From contig JBBHKE010001904.1 in NCBI GenBank assembly GCA_037447655.1, positions 1 to 64,000 on the forward strand: DNA of 64,000 nucleotides, in the 5' to 3' direction. Source of the stretch: Zygnema cylindricum. Taxonomy: Eukaryota; Streptophyta; Zygnematophyceae; Zygnematales; Zygnemataceae. Shown one piece after another: positions 10,088 to 21,185 of this stretch. A program made the translations under genes and the position numbers. The notes under the pieces were generated by a model, which searched no databases, had not been told where the DNA came from, and saw only the letters and a program-made list of their open reading frames with translations. How positions within the stretch are numbered: position 1 is the first letter of the stretch; the number at the start of each line of letters is the position of its first letter.

Positions 10088-13000
10088 ATGGGAAATCCTT
10101 CTAAGGCTACTGGGAAGAGTAAGACGAGCAAATATCGAGATGACGTTCCCTGGAGGTCAGGAGGAGATGTTCCTCGAATAGGGACCGTGGGAATTTTGGA
10201 AAAACCAAATGCTCCAGAATGTCAATATGCTTTGAGCATAATGAAGGTAAATCTTTGCCCTTTTCTTGTTCTCTTCTTCTCTTTTTATAATCGAAAGGAA
10301 TGTAGTCAGGGGTTTACCCATTTCCTTTCTGCACGTTTTACCATTTCTCTTTTCTTCTTTTTCTCCTTTTCTCGTTTTATTATTTAAAGGAATGTAGCTG
10401 AAACTATCCTATTTTTTCTTCATTGTCAAGGTATATGTTTTTACCCATTCCCTTTTCTTTTTCTATAATTTAAAGAAGCAAAGCTAAAGACTTTTTGCAT
10501 ATTCTTTCTGCATATTGAAGGTAAATATTTGCTTCTCCATTCTCTTTTTTCCACTTTCAGTTAAAGAATGGGTTGGTAGGTTCTTTCCAATTTACTTCAT
10601 CCTCTTAAAGCAGTTAAAGTGAGAAATGGCTCTAGCATATTAGGAAGGGAAGGGTAAGGAGGAGGAGGAGGACTACTTTCTCTTGTTTCTCGCTCTCCTT
10701 TTCTCTTATAATTCAAGAAGCATTTTAAGGAAGAAGATAGGGGATGGGTCAGAAGATCTTATAGAGTATTATATTACAGAAAAGCTCCTCATCAATGGTA
10801 AAATATATACAAATTCATGTAGGGTTGAGCGTCCTGGCTTGGAAGTTTTTCATTAAGCTCCAGTTTTTTAAATATCTACATCATTTAAGTAAGGTTTTTG
10901 AGGTTCATTTTTAAGATATTTAAGGTTTTTGGTGGTTCTTTGGTTCCTAAGGTTTCTGAATTTAGGTTTATATTATCTGCATGATTAAGTTTGGCTTTGA
11001 GTTTTTCTCTTTTATTTGAATACCTTTTTTGTAGGAAGCAAAAATCTTTTTGTTGTCCTTTGTCGCATAATTTCTATTGTAAGAGATGATGGCGATTCTT
11101 TGGTTGGGGCATTAAACCTGATTCACCACCGGCAATTGTTGTGCGTTTTTTTGTTTCGAGGATCATGTCGATGAGTCGATCCAGGCAGCTTTTGTTTAAC
11201 AATATCACTTTATCAAAGTCGTATTTTTTTAACATCTGAATTGAAATTACATACATTTGGAATAAAACAGCATGTGTGAGGCATCTGAAATAAATATGGG
11301 TAAAGTAGCACATGGCGGACATTTGAAATGAATAAACGTCTTTGACATCGGAGTTTAATTTTTGTACATTTGACATCTGAATCAAAATGACATTTGTTCG
11401 CCATTTGAAATAAAATTAGCATATGTTTGACTTCTGAAACAAAATAGCTAATGTTTGTGACATCTATTCTCACAGCATCTGTTTGATATCTAAATAGCAT
11501 TAAATTTGACATAACATATACTATATGTTTGACATTCTGTACAGCATCCAGACCCCATAGGAATGGGTTTGGCAAAAGAGGCGATTTTAGAGCCAGCTGG
11601 AGCTGATTGTCTTATTCCGGGCCTCGTACGTCCTGTGAAAGTTCTCGGTTTAAAGGTAAGTTTCCTCCCTCTCGGGTGGGATTTAGTATTTTGAAGATGC
11701 CGTTTGAAATTTCCTGTAGTGTATTCTTTCCATCTAGGCTAATTATGGTTACGTGTTTATTGAACTGTTTGAAGATTCTTTTTTAAATCTTAATTGTAAA
11801 GTACTTTAGGGTGTCAAGAGTCCTCGATTTTGCACATCAATTCCCTTGTGTAAGTGAGAATAATTCTGACACCGTTAGTGTGTTAGTGATTTTTTAGTTT
11901 TGTTATCATTGCTGGTGTTGTTTTGTTTTAATTGCTTCTTTTGTTTAAAGGTGACAATGGTCACAAGGTTGGTGCACTGGTAGAGTTTAATGCTGATACT
12001 CGGCTCTAATGATATCTAAAGATCTGTTGGATATTTATTAACTGGGCAAATTGAAATTACGGTACCTTGTTGTCAGCGACGAATGACTTATGTTTAGGTG
12101 TCCAAAATTTGTGGGTTCATTAATTTGTCCTTTTCGTCTTTCAACCATTACTTCCGCGGTTCTGGAAACTGAAATCTATTCATTTCATCCTTTATTTGAT
12201 TCGTAACAGTTCGTTTTATATATATATTTTCTCGTTATCGAAATTTACTGTTGATAAATTTCAATAGCATATGAGACAGGTAATTGATTATCCGTAACCC
12301 CAAAATTATCACCCATTAGGGATTATCGGTAAAACATCACTGACATGCGCCTCTGTTTCTCAGTGTGATTGAACTGCAAAAAATAAAACAACTTTTATAG
12401 CTGTTCAGTATGTTATTTCTCCTTCATAAACTAAAACAGTCATCTACTGAGTCACGAAACATGGGCATTCATTATCTATATAAGTGAAATTATACGGTCG
12501 CATATTTTTTTTTTTCACAGATGAGCAAATTTACATCTTTTATCGCCATTGGAGTCAAACATTCTTCCGGCACTCAAAGTCGTCCTTCCCATGACTTATT
12601 ATTCCGATGTTTGATCACAAAATCATGACCAAAAAGCAAATTTTTCACCTTTTCAATTGGTCGCCTCGAAACAAAAATCTGACGATTGGTCATGGAGATA
12701 AAAAACGTTGACTGCCATATTTTCCTTCGAAGGGACTTTCACCTTTGTGCATACATATATTAACCACACTAATGCTGGTCAAGGATAACTCAACTATTGA
12801 GAAATCGATCCCTTTCTAGATCCCTCTCTTTTGAATCATATCCTTTTTGGTTTTACCTCACAGTTGAATAGTTTACAATTTGGTCTCGTCCTGAACATAT
12901 CATTACTGGGAAGTATCCTTTATTTAAGCATTTTTCACTTTGTTGAACGGGTTTAGGAACAAGGTAAAGGACTGTACATTATCGAAACTCTAACGACTTT

Positions 13001-14487
13001 TTTCTCAGTGAAGAAAGGTCGGAAAGTCTTTCAACGTGACTAAAATAACAATTTTGGCGTTCTTTTGTTAAAGGTGTGGCCAATCGATATAGGGAATCCC
13101 ATGAAAACGCTAGAGCCCGTGGGACGCGAACTCAAAACTTTTGGATCGGTGAGTCGACTTACAACACCAGAATTAGGTTGGAAGGGATTCGGAATGGGAA
13201 ATTTGAAATTAAATTGGAATGGAATTGCTTCTGCCTCTCCTCTCCCTCTCCCACTCCCTCTCCGTTTCCTTCTTCCTCTCCCTCTCCCTCTCCTCACCCT
13301 CTCCTCTCCCGCCCTCTCTCCCTCTTCCTTCTCTCTCCCTCTTCCTTCTCTCTCCCTCTCCTTCCTTTCCCTCTCCCTCTCCCTCTCTCACCTCCCTCTC
13401 TCCTCCCCCTCTCTCCCTCTCCCCCTCTTTCTCCCTCTTCCTCTCCCTCTCTCACCTCCCTCTCTCCCTCCCTCTCTCCCTCCCTCTCCTCTCCCTCCCC
13501 CCCCTCCCTCTCCCTCTCCCTCTCCCTCTCCCTCTCCCTCCCTCTCCCTCTCCCTCTCCCTCTCCCTCTCCCTCTCCCTCTCCCTCTCCCTCTCCCTCTC
13601 CCTCTCCCTCTCCCTCTCCCCTCCCTCTCCCTCTCCCTCTCCCTCTCCCTCTCCCTCTCCCTCTCCCTCTCCCTCTCCCTCTCCCCTCTCCCTCTCCCTC
13701 TCCCTCTCCCTCTCCCCTCCCCCCTCCCCCTCCCCCCTCCCCCCTCCCCCTCCCCCTCCCCTCCCCCTCCCCCTCCCCCTCCCCCTCCCCCTGTGAACCG
13801 TTTACGTATGAAATAAAATATGGCCTTCACATGAAGTAGACAAAATACAGTACGTATTTTTGATAAGTACAATTTTTTGATTTTTCTGCGGTTCACCGTT
13901 ATATTTACGGTCAACTGAAGGACTTTGAATCTGAATGACATGGACACCTGGGAAATCATGTTCGGTTTTTCTTTTGTTTTTTTTTTTTTTTTTTGTTTTT
14001 TTTTTTTTCCAACCTTACAAACATATCATTAAAATACAATATAATTGTCATACGACTGTTGGTAGATATTTTGGACAGCTTCCTTGGAAACTTTAAGGAG
14101 GAGGATTTGACGTGACATGACGTGACGTACTTGATGAGACCTAAATTTTTGCAAGCTGTCTAGTCAACTTTTCTCGAAAGGTCATACTAATTGTACTGTA
14201 TACATTCCATTTTATTTTTTATGGTTGTACGAATTGCACTGAATACAATTTTATACTGTATTTTTAGGTCATACAAATTGTACTGAATACGATCTTATAC
14301 TGTATTTTTATGAAAACCTTGTGGGCGATCGTATTTTTGTTCAATCGGTGATTTTTTTTTTTTTGTTAATATTTTGATTATGTCTCTTTTTTTAAAAAGG
14401 AATTAATGGTTTTAAACGTTTTTTTGTGTCCAGGTGGTGGATAAGGCTCTCAACCTCATGACAGCCTCATTTGGTCAGCAACGTTAA
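10088..14487 (+). CDS. Small conserved-looking plant-type protein, four exons, function unknown
   Basis: Join 10088-10246, 11545-11655, 13074-13148 and 14434-14487. The exon lengths are 159, 111, 75 and 54 nt, all multiples of three, so every intron is phase 0. All introns are GT-AG (donors GTAAAT, GTAAGT and GTGAGT; acceptors ACAG, AAAG and CCAG). The product is 132 residues. Residues 1-30 are basic and polar with [12 protein letters not shown]. Residues 40-53 contain [12 protein letters not shown]. Exon 2 begins [16 protein letters not shown] and includes [16 protein letters not shown]. Exon 3 reads [20 protein letters not shown]. The end is [11 protein letters not shown]. There is no signal peptide or membrane segment. 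The fit of four exons in one frame, and a vague resemblance to small plant proteins of unknown function with the [13 protein letters not shown] pattern, argue for a real gene. I cannot name it. An alternative in-frame start upstream would read through the acceptor, so this ATG is preferred. Confidence 0.82.
11225..11530 (+). repeat. Degenerate minisatellite in intron 1
   Basis: Roughly 28-35-bp units around TTTGACATCTGAAACAAAATAGCA recur about nine times with substitutions. The block ends about 15 bp before exon 2 of the 132-residue protein gene, so it abuts the polypyrimidine tract and acceptor. Confidence 0.65.
13232..13795 (+). repeat. Long (CCCTCT)n microsatellite in intron 3
   Basis: About 565 bp of almost uninterrupted CCCTCT/CTCTCC and, at its right end, CCCCCT units. 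It begins ~80 bp after the exon 3 donor at 13149. Every long open frame here (on + Ser/Pro/Leu, on - Arg/Glu/Gly) is the repeat read in different frames, not a gene. Confidence 0.95.
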
Positions 14488-15140
14488 AAATGAATCTTCT
14501 TCTTTCCTTTTCTCTTTTTTTTTTCTTTCTTTTTTTCTTCTTTTTCTTTTTTTGAAGTAAAATATTTTAACTAATTGCTATTTTAGCTGAGGGAGAAAGT
14601 CCACAGCAATTTCTATTCAACGAGCTCTGTTTCAGTTAGGGCTTATTACCCCAAGATTAGGAAAGTACACTAGGGTATTATTCAATGCAAAGATTTACTT
14701 TTACTTAAAAAAGTGTTTTTGGTCGATTTTTTGGCAAATAACACTTTTTTTTGTGATGCATACGGCTTCAATTTAAATTCTTGATGTAGAAAAAAGAACA
14801 AAACAAAATAAAAAAATTGAGTAGGTTTTAGTTTTTTACCGTATCCTACGTTTGAGGGATTTTTCTGAAATTGTAAATCAGGTAATCTTTGAAGGTTTAA
14901 TTCCCTTTTTATCCACTTTTTTTAATCTCCCCTTTTTTTCTCTTTTTTTTTCTCTGTTTTTTTTTCTCTTTTTTTTCTTTTTCAAGGTTTGTAAGAAGGA
15001 ACTTTATTTTATTTTTTATTCCCTCTCTTTTTTTTTTTTAATTTAATGAATATCGGACCAAAACGAGTTTTTTTGATTTTGGTTAAAGGTGTGGAATTGA
15101 AGGAATAAAAAAAAAAAAAAACACAAAAATAAAATTTAAA
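14488..15140. other. Intergenic, poly-T and poly-A rich
   Basis: Homopolymer-rich spacer after the stop codon of the four-exon gene, with T tracts at 14515-14550 and 14925-15040 and an A tract at 15105-15125. No coding signal. Confidence 0.6.
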
Positions 15141-15823
15141 ATCATTGAGTATTTTCGGTGAAATGGTTCTAGAGTAACAAATTTCAAAAGGGAACGTGAA
15201 GGAAAAAGAGAGAAAGCAGACATCAAAAGGGGTTTCGAGAGATGGGCGTTCTCTTGTTCTTACGTTTTAATCCACTGCCAGAAGCTGCATTTTGAGGATT
15301 TTTTGCATTTCAGGCAGCAGTCTGTCGCGGCAGATTCCGGACGTAAGGTCACTTTCATTTTCTGAAAGAGAATAACTCCGGAAGATTTGCAACTCCCAAA
15401 TCCACACGGAAATGGTGTGGCAGGCACCTGAACAACAGTTGACAAGGAACCCAAAACTAAGTCAGGTTCCCACAAAATATAGCAATTACAAGTGAAAAAT
15501 AAAAATCTGTTTATGTAATTTTCTCATCTTCCCAAATGGTTTTACTTCCTGTAAAATCATCTACTGTTGTTCCAATCCTACCCTTGTATCTTATAGATTC
15601 GAAATCTTGGTCTCACATTGAACTCTTTTGTGTAATTTTCTTCTTCTTCCAATCTCCAAAAAGTTTCAGCTCATCGGAGAAATGCAGTTATTAGGTTTAC
15701 AAATTGTACAAGTTCGGTAGATTTAGTTGTCCCTATCTGTTTTTGTGCATTATATATCGATTATCTTACGGAATAGTTTGTGAGGAGACCTCCAGTTGAG
15801 CAGGACCCAGTGTCGCATCCTCC
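15141..15823 (-). pseudogene. Truncated duplicate of the secreted root-cap-like gene (exons 1-2)
   Basis: Collinear copy of 20245-20911. Exon 2 is intact at 15264-15427 (164 nt, GT-AG borders kept) and encodes VPATPFPCGFGSC through SKCSFWQWIKT with a few substitutions. The intron at 15428-15769 is retained. Only the last ~54 nt of exon 1 are present (15770-15823), after which similarity stops abruptly. There is no signal peptide and no downstream exons, so it is a broken gene copy. The retained intron shows duplication at the DNA level rather than retroposition. Confidence 0.88.
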
Positions 15824-17280
15824 AACATGGACCCAGTGAAGATCTATAACAGGAATGGCAGAACAAAGGAGGATAGAAGCTTACACACATTGTAAAAAAA
15901 AATAGAAAAATCACCGACTTTATAAAAAAGCGCGATGCTAAACCATTTGAGTCCATGGGAACAAAAATAGAAGCAATGCTAAAACTGAAAAACTACGTGT
16001 GGAGGGAAGCAAACAAAATGGATAAGCAACACAAAAGCAACAAACACACAGAAAAAAGACAGGTAAAACGAATGAGTGTTGACAAAAAAAAATACAGCGA
16101 CACAAGATGGAGGGCTAGAAAGAAGACCGACCACAAATAATGAGGAACTCATCTAAAGCAACTCATAAAAACCCAATCATCTCGACCGTCATTGAAATGA
16201 AGTCATCCACAATACTGTGGCCTGCATAATCACGATCCATCTTTCAACTAGTGCGCCGTGTGGTAATCCAACAGGTGGATCCACATGACAAATGACATAT
16301 AATGAGGTAGGGTTTGTGAAAACCATGTCACCAAAAACACGACGAGCACCATCGAGCAATGTAATATCAATCCATCACGATAGAGTAACTTGCCTAAAAC
16401 TAGAAACCCCTCCTCCCACCTCCTTCCCTTGAGAACCAATTTTCTCAATATTGTCACAAAGAGCGTCGTGTGCGAGAATTCACTCTTCCCCACGGGAGCA
16501 ACGAAGCAAATGGACGACATTGAGCTGGAGAACAAGGTAGCATGAGCAACTAAGAGAGTCGGGTAAATGTGGATTAGGAAGGACAAGCCTCAATTTGATG
16601 GTGTCGGTGAAATGAGCAGACCTCCATCGCAAAGTAGTAACAGTACGTGAAGTCAATGGGTAACCTCGAAAACTAGCCCCCCGTAAAGAGAGAAAGAGGG
16701 AACGAGAAGGTTCAACAAGAAGTGCCTCAAAAACCCGAATTGAACGGTGGAGAGAACCTTGCCAACAACTAGTCCTTGGACATGCATATTTGCCTTCGTA
16801 AAAAGGGTGGGGTAGACCAGCATATCTTTACACCAAGGGGGGAGAACAGGAAAGGACACCTCTGAAAGAACCTGCTTCAATGAGCGAAGACCATCCATAG
16901 AAAGAGGGATGATCGTAGCAAAACCAGAAGTATCCCGAACCAAGCATAGAGGCAAGGGAGACTAGCATGGAGGCAATTAGGCACTACCTCCCCATTAGGC
17001 AACAGGCACCCTACGTGCCATAGATACTAAACACACACCTCGCGCAAAGACGGGAATGGATACCTCAATGGGAGGCCCAATCCCAGGCTTGCAATTGAAA
17101 GCCCCACAACCCAACAAAGGAATACGCATGTTCATGAGGCGATCACTAAAGGTGGAATCGGCTGGAACAAAAGAAGGAGAGGTAGAGTGCAGGTGGGGGC
17201 AAGAAGAGAGGTGGGTGAAACTCCGTATTGAGAGAGCAATAGCCACATAAGCGTTAAGGATTTTAAATGGTCCATGTGGG
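15824..17280. other. Unassigned region with several medium open frames
   Basis: Minus-strand frames at 16248-16586, 16653-16955 and 16995-17246 are denser than expected for the local spacer, and base composition is more GC-rich than the flanks. I recognise no domain or motif in any frame. It may be a decayed coding region or an old mobile element; no confident call. Confidence 0.3.
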
Positions 17281-17283
17281 ACA

Positions 17284-17345
17284 AATACTTCTCCCTCTCC
17301 CTCTGCCTCTCCCTCTCCCTCTCCCCTCTCTCACATACACACACA
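17284..17345. repeat. CCCTCT/CACA simple repeat
   Basis: Short CTCCCTCTCC block followed by (CA)n. Low complexity only. Confidence 0.8.
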
Positions 17346-17809
17346 CAACATCTCTTGTTTTCTCCCTGTCCGGTTTTTGTCCCCCCCTTCTCGTATCATC
17401 ATGTTTAGTACGGCTCGCTTTTGGTGTCCAGAAAATAGAATCTTAAGGTGTACCAACCCCCTAACCGGATTCCTTGTTGTTCAAAATGAGTTTCTTTCAC
17501 TCCACTTAGCTCCATACTTCTAATCTTTTCTCTCCTACATGTCCAATCCTCAACTGTGTCAACAATTTTTTATCTCAACTAGCACTCTCTCTTTTTAAAC
17601 CTCATTGTGAGTTTCCTTATTCTTTTTTTTTTAATATTATCTCAAACCTGAGATCTATAAAATACCTTCCCTTTTCACAAATTCAGATTTGCTTGACAAA
17701 TCTATTTTAGAAAGGTTGACTACATGTAAACTACTGTAGCCCTTCGTTGATAAACCCTCTTGAGATTGAGAAAGGACATAAAATTTCAAACTTCACCTTT
17801 CAAACTTTT

Positions 17810-18655
17810 GAGACTTACAACAACAACCGTTCAAAGGAAGCACATACATGTGACAAATAATACTTTCCTCTACAATTTCTGGGTGGATACAGGAACTACA
17901 TGTTTCGAACATGGAAAAGACACCTTGTTTGGGAAAAAGAAGGCATAAGGATATGCAATGCCAAATCAGCAGATTGGCACAAAGTCTAGCAGTAAAATTG
18001 ATTTATTGAATAAACTTATTTTGATACAGATAAAAAAAAGCTATAAACTACATCATCCTAACGAATTAAAAGCTATTTCTCCACGTATGGTAAGCTGCCA
18101 ATATTTAACAGACGCCCATTTCACACATTCTACATTATGCACGGACCAATTTGCCCGCCCCTTCATAATTGTACAAAACCTAGCCTAACAAACCGTCATT
18201 TAAGCACAAACGGTAACATCAATTTCTCAGTATTGAATCAAATATTTAATCAAATATTGAGTCAATACTTTTTGCTGCCTACTCCACCGTCGTGGGCAGA
18301 TTGCGGCCCCTATAGCCGGAGTAGCGGCAGTCGGCCGTCAGCACATTTGAAGCGACGTAGTCTTGCGGCCGGCCGTCAAGGAAGCCGCGGCCGCTTTCGC
18401 CGTCCGCAGAGATGGCCTTACTTAGCGTTGAGCTCAGCTCAGTGAACGCCTCCGTCTTCTCCTCGCGCCCCTCGCGGTAAGTCTGTCCGAGCACTCCGTG
18501 AATCGCGGGGGTGGTCTGTCAATAAGAAGAATGGAAAGGAGAGAAAAAGAATTGTAAAAAGAGAAGATTGTGGGTCAGGGAAACATCCCCCAGGTGACGA
18601 TTCCCAATGGAGGAGAAAAAGCAACTGTTTGTGTGTGTGAGAGAGAAACAGGAGG
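17810..18655. repeat. Segmental duplication, copy 1
   Basis: Collinear with about 26440-27303: shared markers include GATATGCAATGCCAAATCAGC (17951 versus 26571), the final exon, and intron 5 sequence of the secreted protein gene. Copy 1 contains the intact gene end; copy 2 stops at an assembly gap. Confidence 0.8.
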
Positions 18656-18747
18656 GAGGGAAGAGAGAGACAAAGAGAGGTGGACAGAGACGGATCGAGG
18701 GTGCGAGGGAGAGAGATAATAAGATAGGGAAGAGAGGGAGAAAAGGG

Positions 18748-18810
<63 letters not shown>

Positions 18811-21019
18811 AAAGACAGCAAAGTTATCTTTCTCACCTCCAGCCAGTTGATTCCGAGGCTGATGTGGGCCTCCGCGTCGTCCGGTCTCCTGAGCATCGGA
18901 TGCGCCACTCGGAGCTGCAACGTCATGTCGAGCAACCCGGCGATGCGCAAACTATAGGTGTCGACGTCGTACACTCCCTTCTTTTGGACGGCCACAAACT
19001 TAACCACGAGGCCTCCCGGCCCAACGCCCTTGTCTCCCACCTCCATACGGGGCAACATTTCTCCGTCGGCTCTCGCCAGCTCCAAAAACCCATTTCCTCG
19101 CTCCGTCTCCTTTCCGGACCTCGCTGCGAGAAGGACCGAATGCTCCTCTCCGTCGTCGGCGATCCAGAGGATCCCGACTTCCCGGATCCATGTCCTCATG
19201 GCCTTTCCGCCGACGAGCAGAGAGGCGCTCTCTGTGCGGTCGTCCAAGTAGCCGGTCATCTTCATGTTCATGTGGAGACGGAGGTCGCTGACGAGGCAGA
19301 AGCTTTTCCCGGGCTCTCCATTGAAGTCATAGTGGGTTCCGTGGGCGCCCACAAAGTGGGGATCGTCACAAACGCGACTGCATTTGATGCCCACACTGGT
19401 GTTGTATTTGGTCGACCCGCACTCCGGACCCAGACCCTCGGGGTACATGAAGCACGCGCCCCCAGCCTTTCTGGAAGAGGAGGAGAAGAAATGGATGTTA
19501 ATTGAAGGGGAGTATGACGTGGTGAGGCGTCAAAGGCGATAGTAGCAGGAAGGAGCCATAGGACAATATCATGGGTAAACGAGCAGTGCAGTGAAAAACA
19601 GGCTTTCTTAGTCTTGAGACATGTTGTCGAGTGCAAGGGAGTGATGCTTAATGGAAGGATAATTTGTTGACAATGATTTCTTAAAAACTAGAAATGACTG
19701 TTTAACTCACGTTTTCAGCCACTGCCAGGTTTTGCAGGTTAGCTTTTTGGCGCACTGCGCAGCACATTCCTCCGCAGAATCTTTCGGCACAAGAGTAATC
19801 TTTTTCCCGTTCTTTATAATAACTCCTGAAGACCCGCAAGTGCCGAATCCACATGGAAACGGTGTCTCTGGCACCTGCACATCGACACAATGTTACGCTT
19901 AGAAAAGAAACAACAAACTTCGATTTATTTTCTACGAGCCCGCCGATTTCCTTTGTTACAGGAAAAGACAAGAGTGAGAAATTGAGAGTCCAGCGTCTTA
20001 CCGTATAGTTTCCGACAACACCGGTAGGTTCACATGATGGAGAATTGCAGTCGGAAACGTTGTATGCGGGACAGTCGGGGCCAATCGGAGGAGCTGGAGG
20101 AGGAGTGGAACGTTTGCATTTGCTTCCCACGTTGCTCGGTTTAGAGCCACATTCCAATGCAGGAACTCCTGGGTAGATGAAACAAGCTCCGCTGGCTTTT
20201 CTGTAGACCAAAATATTCAACAAATTGAAAATCCGCCATCGTCATCATTGAGTATTTTCGGTGAAATGGTTCTAGAGTAACAAATTTCAAAAGGGAAAGT
20301 GAAGCAAAAAGAGAGAAAGCAGACTTCAAAAGGGATTTCCAGAGATGGGCGTTCTCTTGTTCTTACGTTTTAATCCACTGCCAGAAGCTGCATTTTGAGG
20401 ATTTTTTGCATTTCAGACAGCAGTCTGACGCGGCAGATTCCGGACTTAAGGTCACTTTCATTTTCTGAAAGAGAATAACTCCGGAAGATTCGCAACCCCC
20501 AAATCCACACGGAAATGGTGTGGCAGGCACCTGAACAACAGTTACAATGGAACCCAAATCTAAGTCAGGTTCCCACAAAAAAAAAAAAAACAAAGAGCGG
20601 TTTATATCAATTTTTTACCTTCCCGAATAGCTTATTTCCTATTAAAACCCTTTTTGCTCCTATGCTACCCTTTTGTAACTTAAACTTCGATATCTTGGCC
20701 ACTTGTCTCATTATCTTTTGCAATTTTTTTATTTTTCCTACCTCCAAACGTTTCAGCTCATCAGGAAACACCGCAGATTAGTTTTGCAAAACCGTATAGG
20801 CTCAGTATGCTTAATTTCTTCTATCTGTTTCTGTACAGTATATTTAAATTTCCTTACCGAATAGTTTGTGAGGAGACCTCCAGTTGAGCAGGACCCAGTG
20901 TCGCATCCTCCGTTGACTTTATAGTCAGGACAATCTGCCTGTACGGACCACATGTACGAATGTACGACAAGGAGCAGTCCAACCAGCCCGGCCAGTGAGG
21001 CGGAGGGAAACGGAGCCAT
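18279..21019 (-). CDS. Secreted protein: two PAN-like cysteine modules plus root-cap/LEA-related (VWD-like) domain
   Basis: Minus-strand exons: 20858-21019, 20367-20530, 20002-20200, 19711-19874, 18837-19470 and 18279-18515. The total is 1560 nt, giving 519 residues plus TAG. All five introns are GT-AG and the phases agree. Residues 1-28 are a signal peptide ending VQA, so the product is extracellular or wall-directed. There are two tandem modules. Each starts CPxY...SC...NYS/T, continues VPxTPFPCGFGxCxSSGVI, and ends CxxCxKxxxCxxWQWxKT, KAxGACFxYP and CGS. Exons 2 and 4 are both 164 nt with identical phases. From residue 264, CDDPHFVGAHGTHYDFNG opens a VWD-like domain with FCLVSD soon after. 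The last exon carries GVLGQTYR and ADCRY, as in plant root-cap/LEA-related proteins. The PAN/apple-like naming is inferred from cysteine and Trp spacing. Biochemical role unknown. Broken copies lie at 15141-15823 and 26930-27166. Confidence 0.87.
18743..18807. repeat. (GA)n microsatellite in intron 5
   Basis: About 65 bp of pure GA dinucleotide inside the last intron of the secreted protein gene, ending ~24 bp from the exon 5 donor. The Ser/Leu run in the minus-strand open frame and the Arg/Glu run in the plus-strand frame come from it. Confidence 0.92.
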
Positions 21020-21185
21020 GGGGAAAGTTTCTGGTAGGGAAATTGGGAAATTGGAACTAACTTCTACTTGTTGGACAAATTGTGAACTTGGAAATATCAA
21101 CAGAAGGAAATGATATAAATTGAGTGTTTGGTACAACTGAAGAAACGCGTCTATTTTAAGGAACGCGTCACTATTTTAAGCGGAG
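21020..21185 (-). promoter_or_regulatory. Probable leader and promoter of the secreted protein gene
   Basis: Upstream of the ATG at 21019 the minus strand reads CAATTTATATCATTTCC (about 21110-21126), a possible TATA region. Further upstream, two AAAATAG...ACGCGT repeats sit at about 21145-21180. ACGCGT is the core of cell-cycle MCB-type sites in other systems; its meaning here is untested. Confidence 0.35.

Noticed and set aside
13065-13959. Overlapping 200-246-codon open frames on both strands
   Set aside because: They are the CCCTCT microsatellite read in different frames (Ser/Pro/Leu or Arg/Glu/Gly). Only the first ~25 codons of one of them are a real exon (13074-13148).
18519-19448. 309-codon minus-strand frame as a single-exon gene
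   Set aside because: It reads through the intron 5 donor and the GA repeat; splicing at 18837 joins the conserved GVLGQTYR exon instead.
18807-19505. 232-codon plus-strand open frame
   Set aside because: Antisense to exon 5 of the secreted protein gene, which has splice sites, signal peptide, domain motifs and a repeat structure on the other strand.
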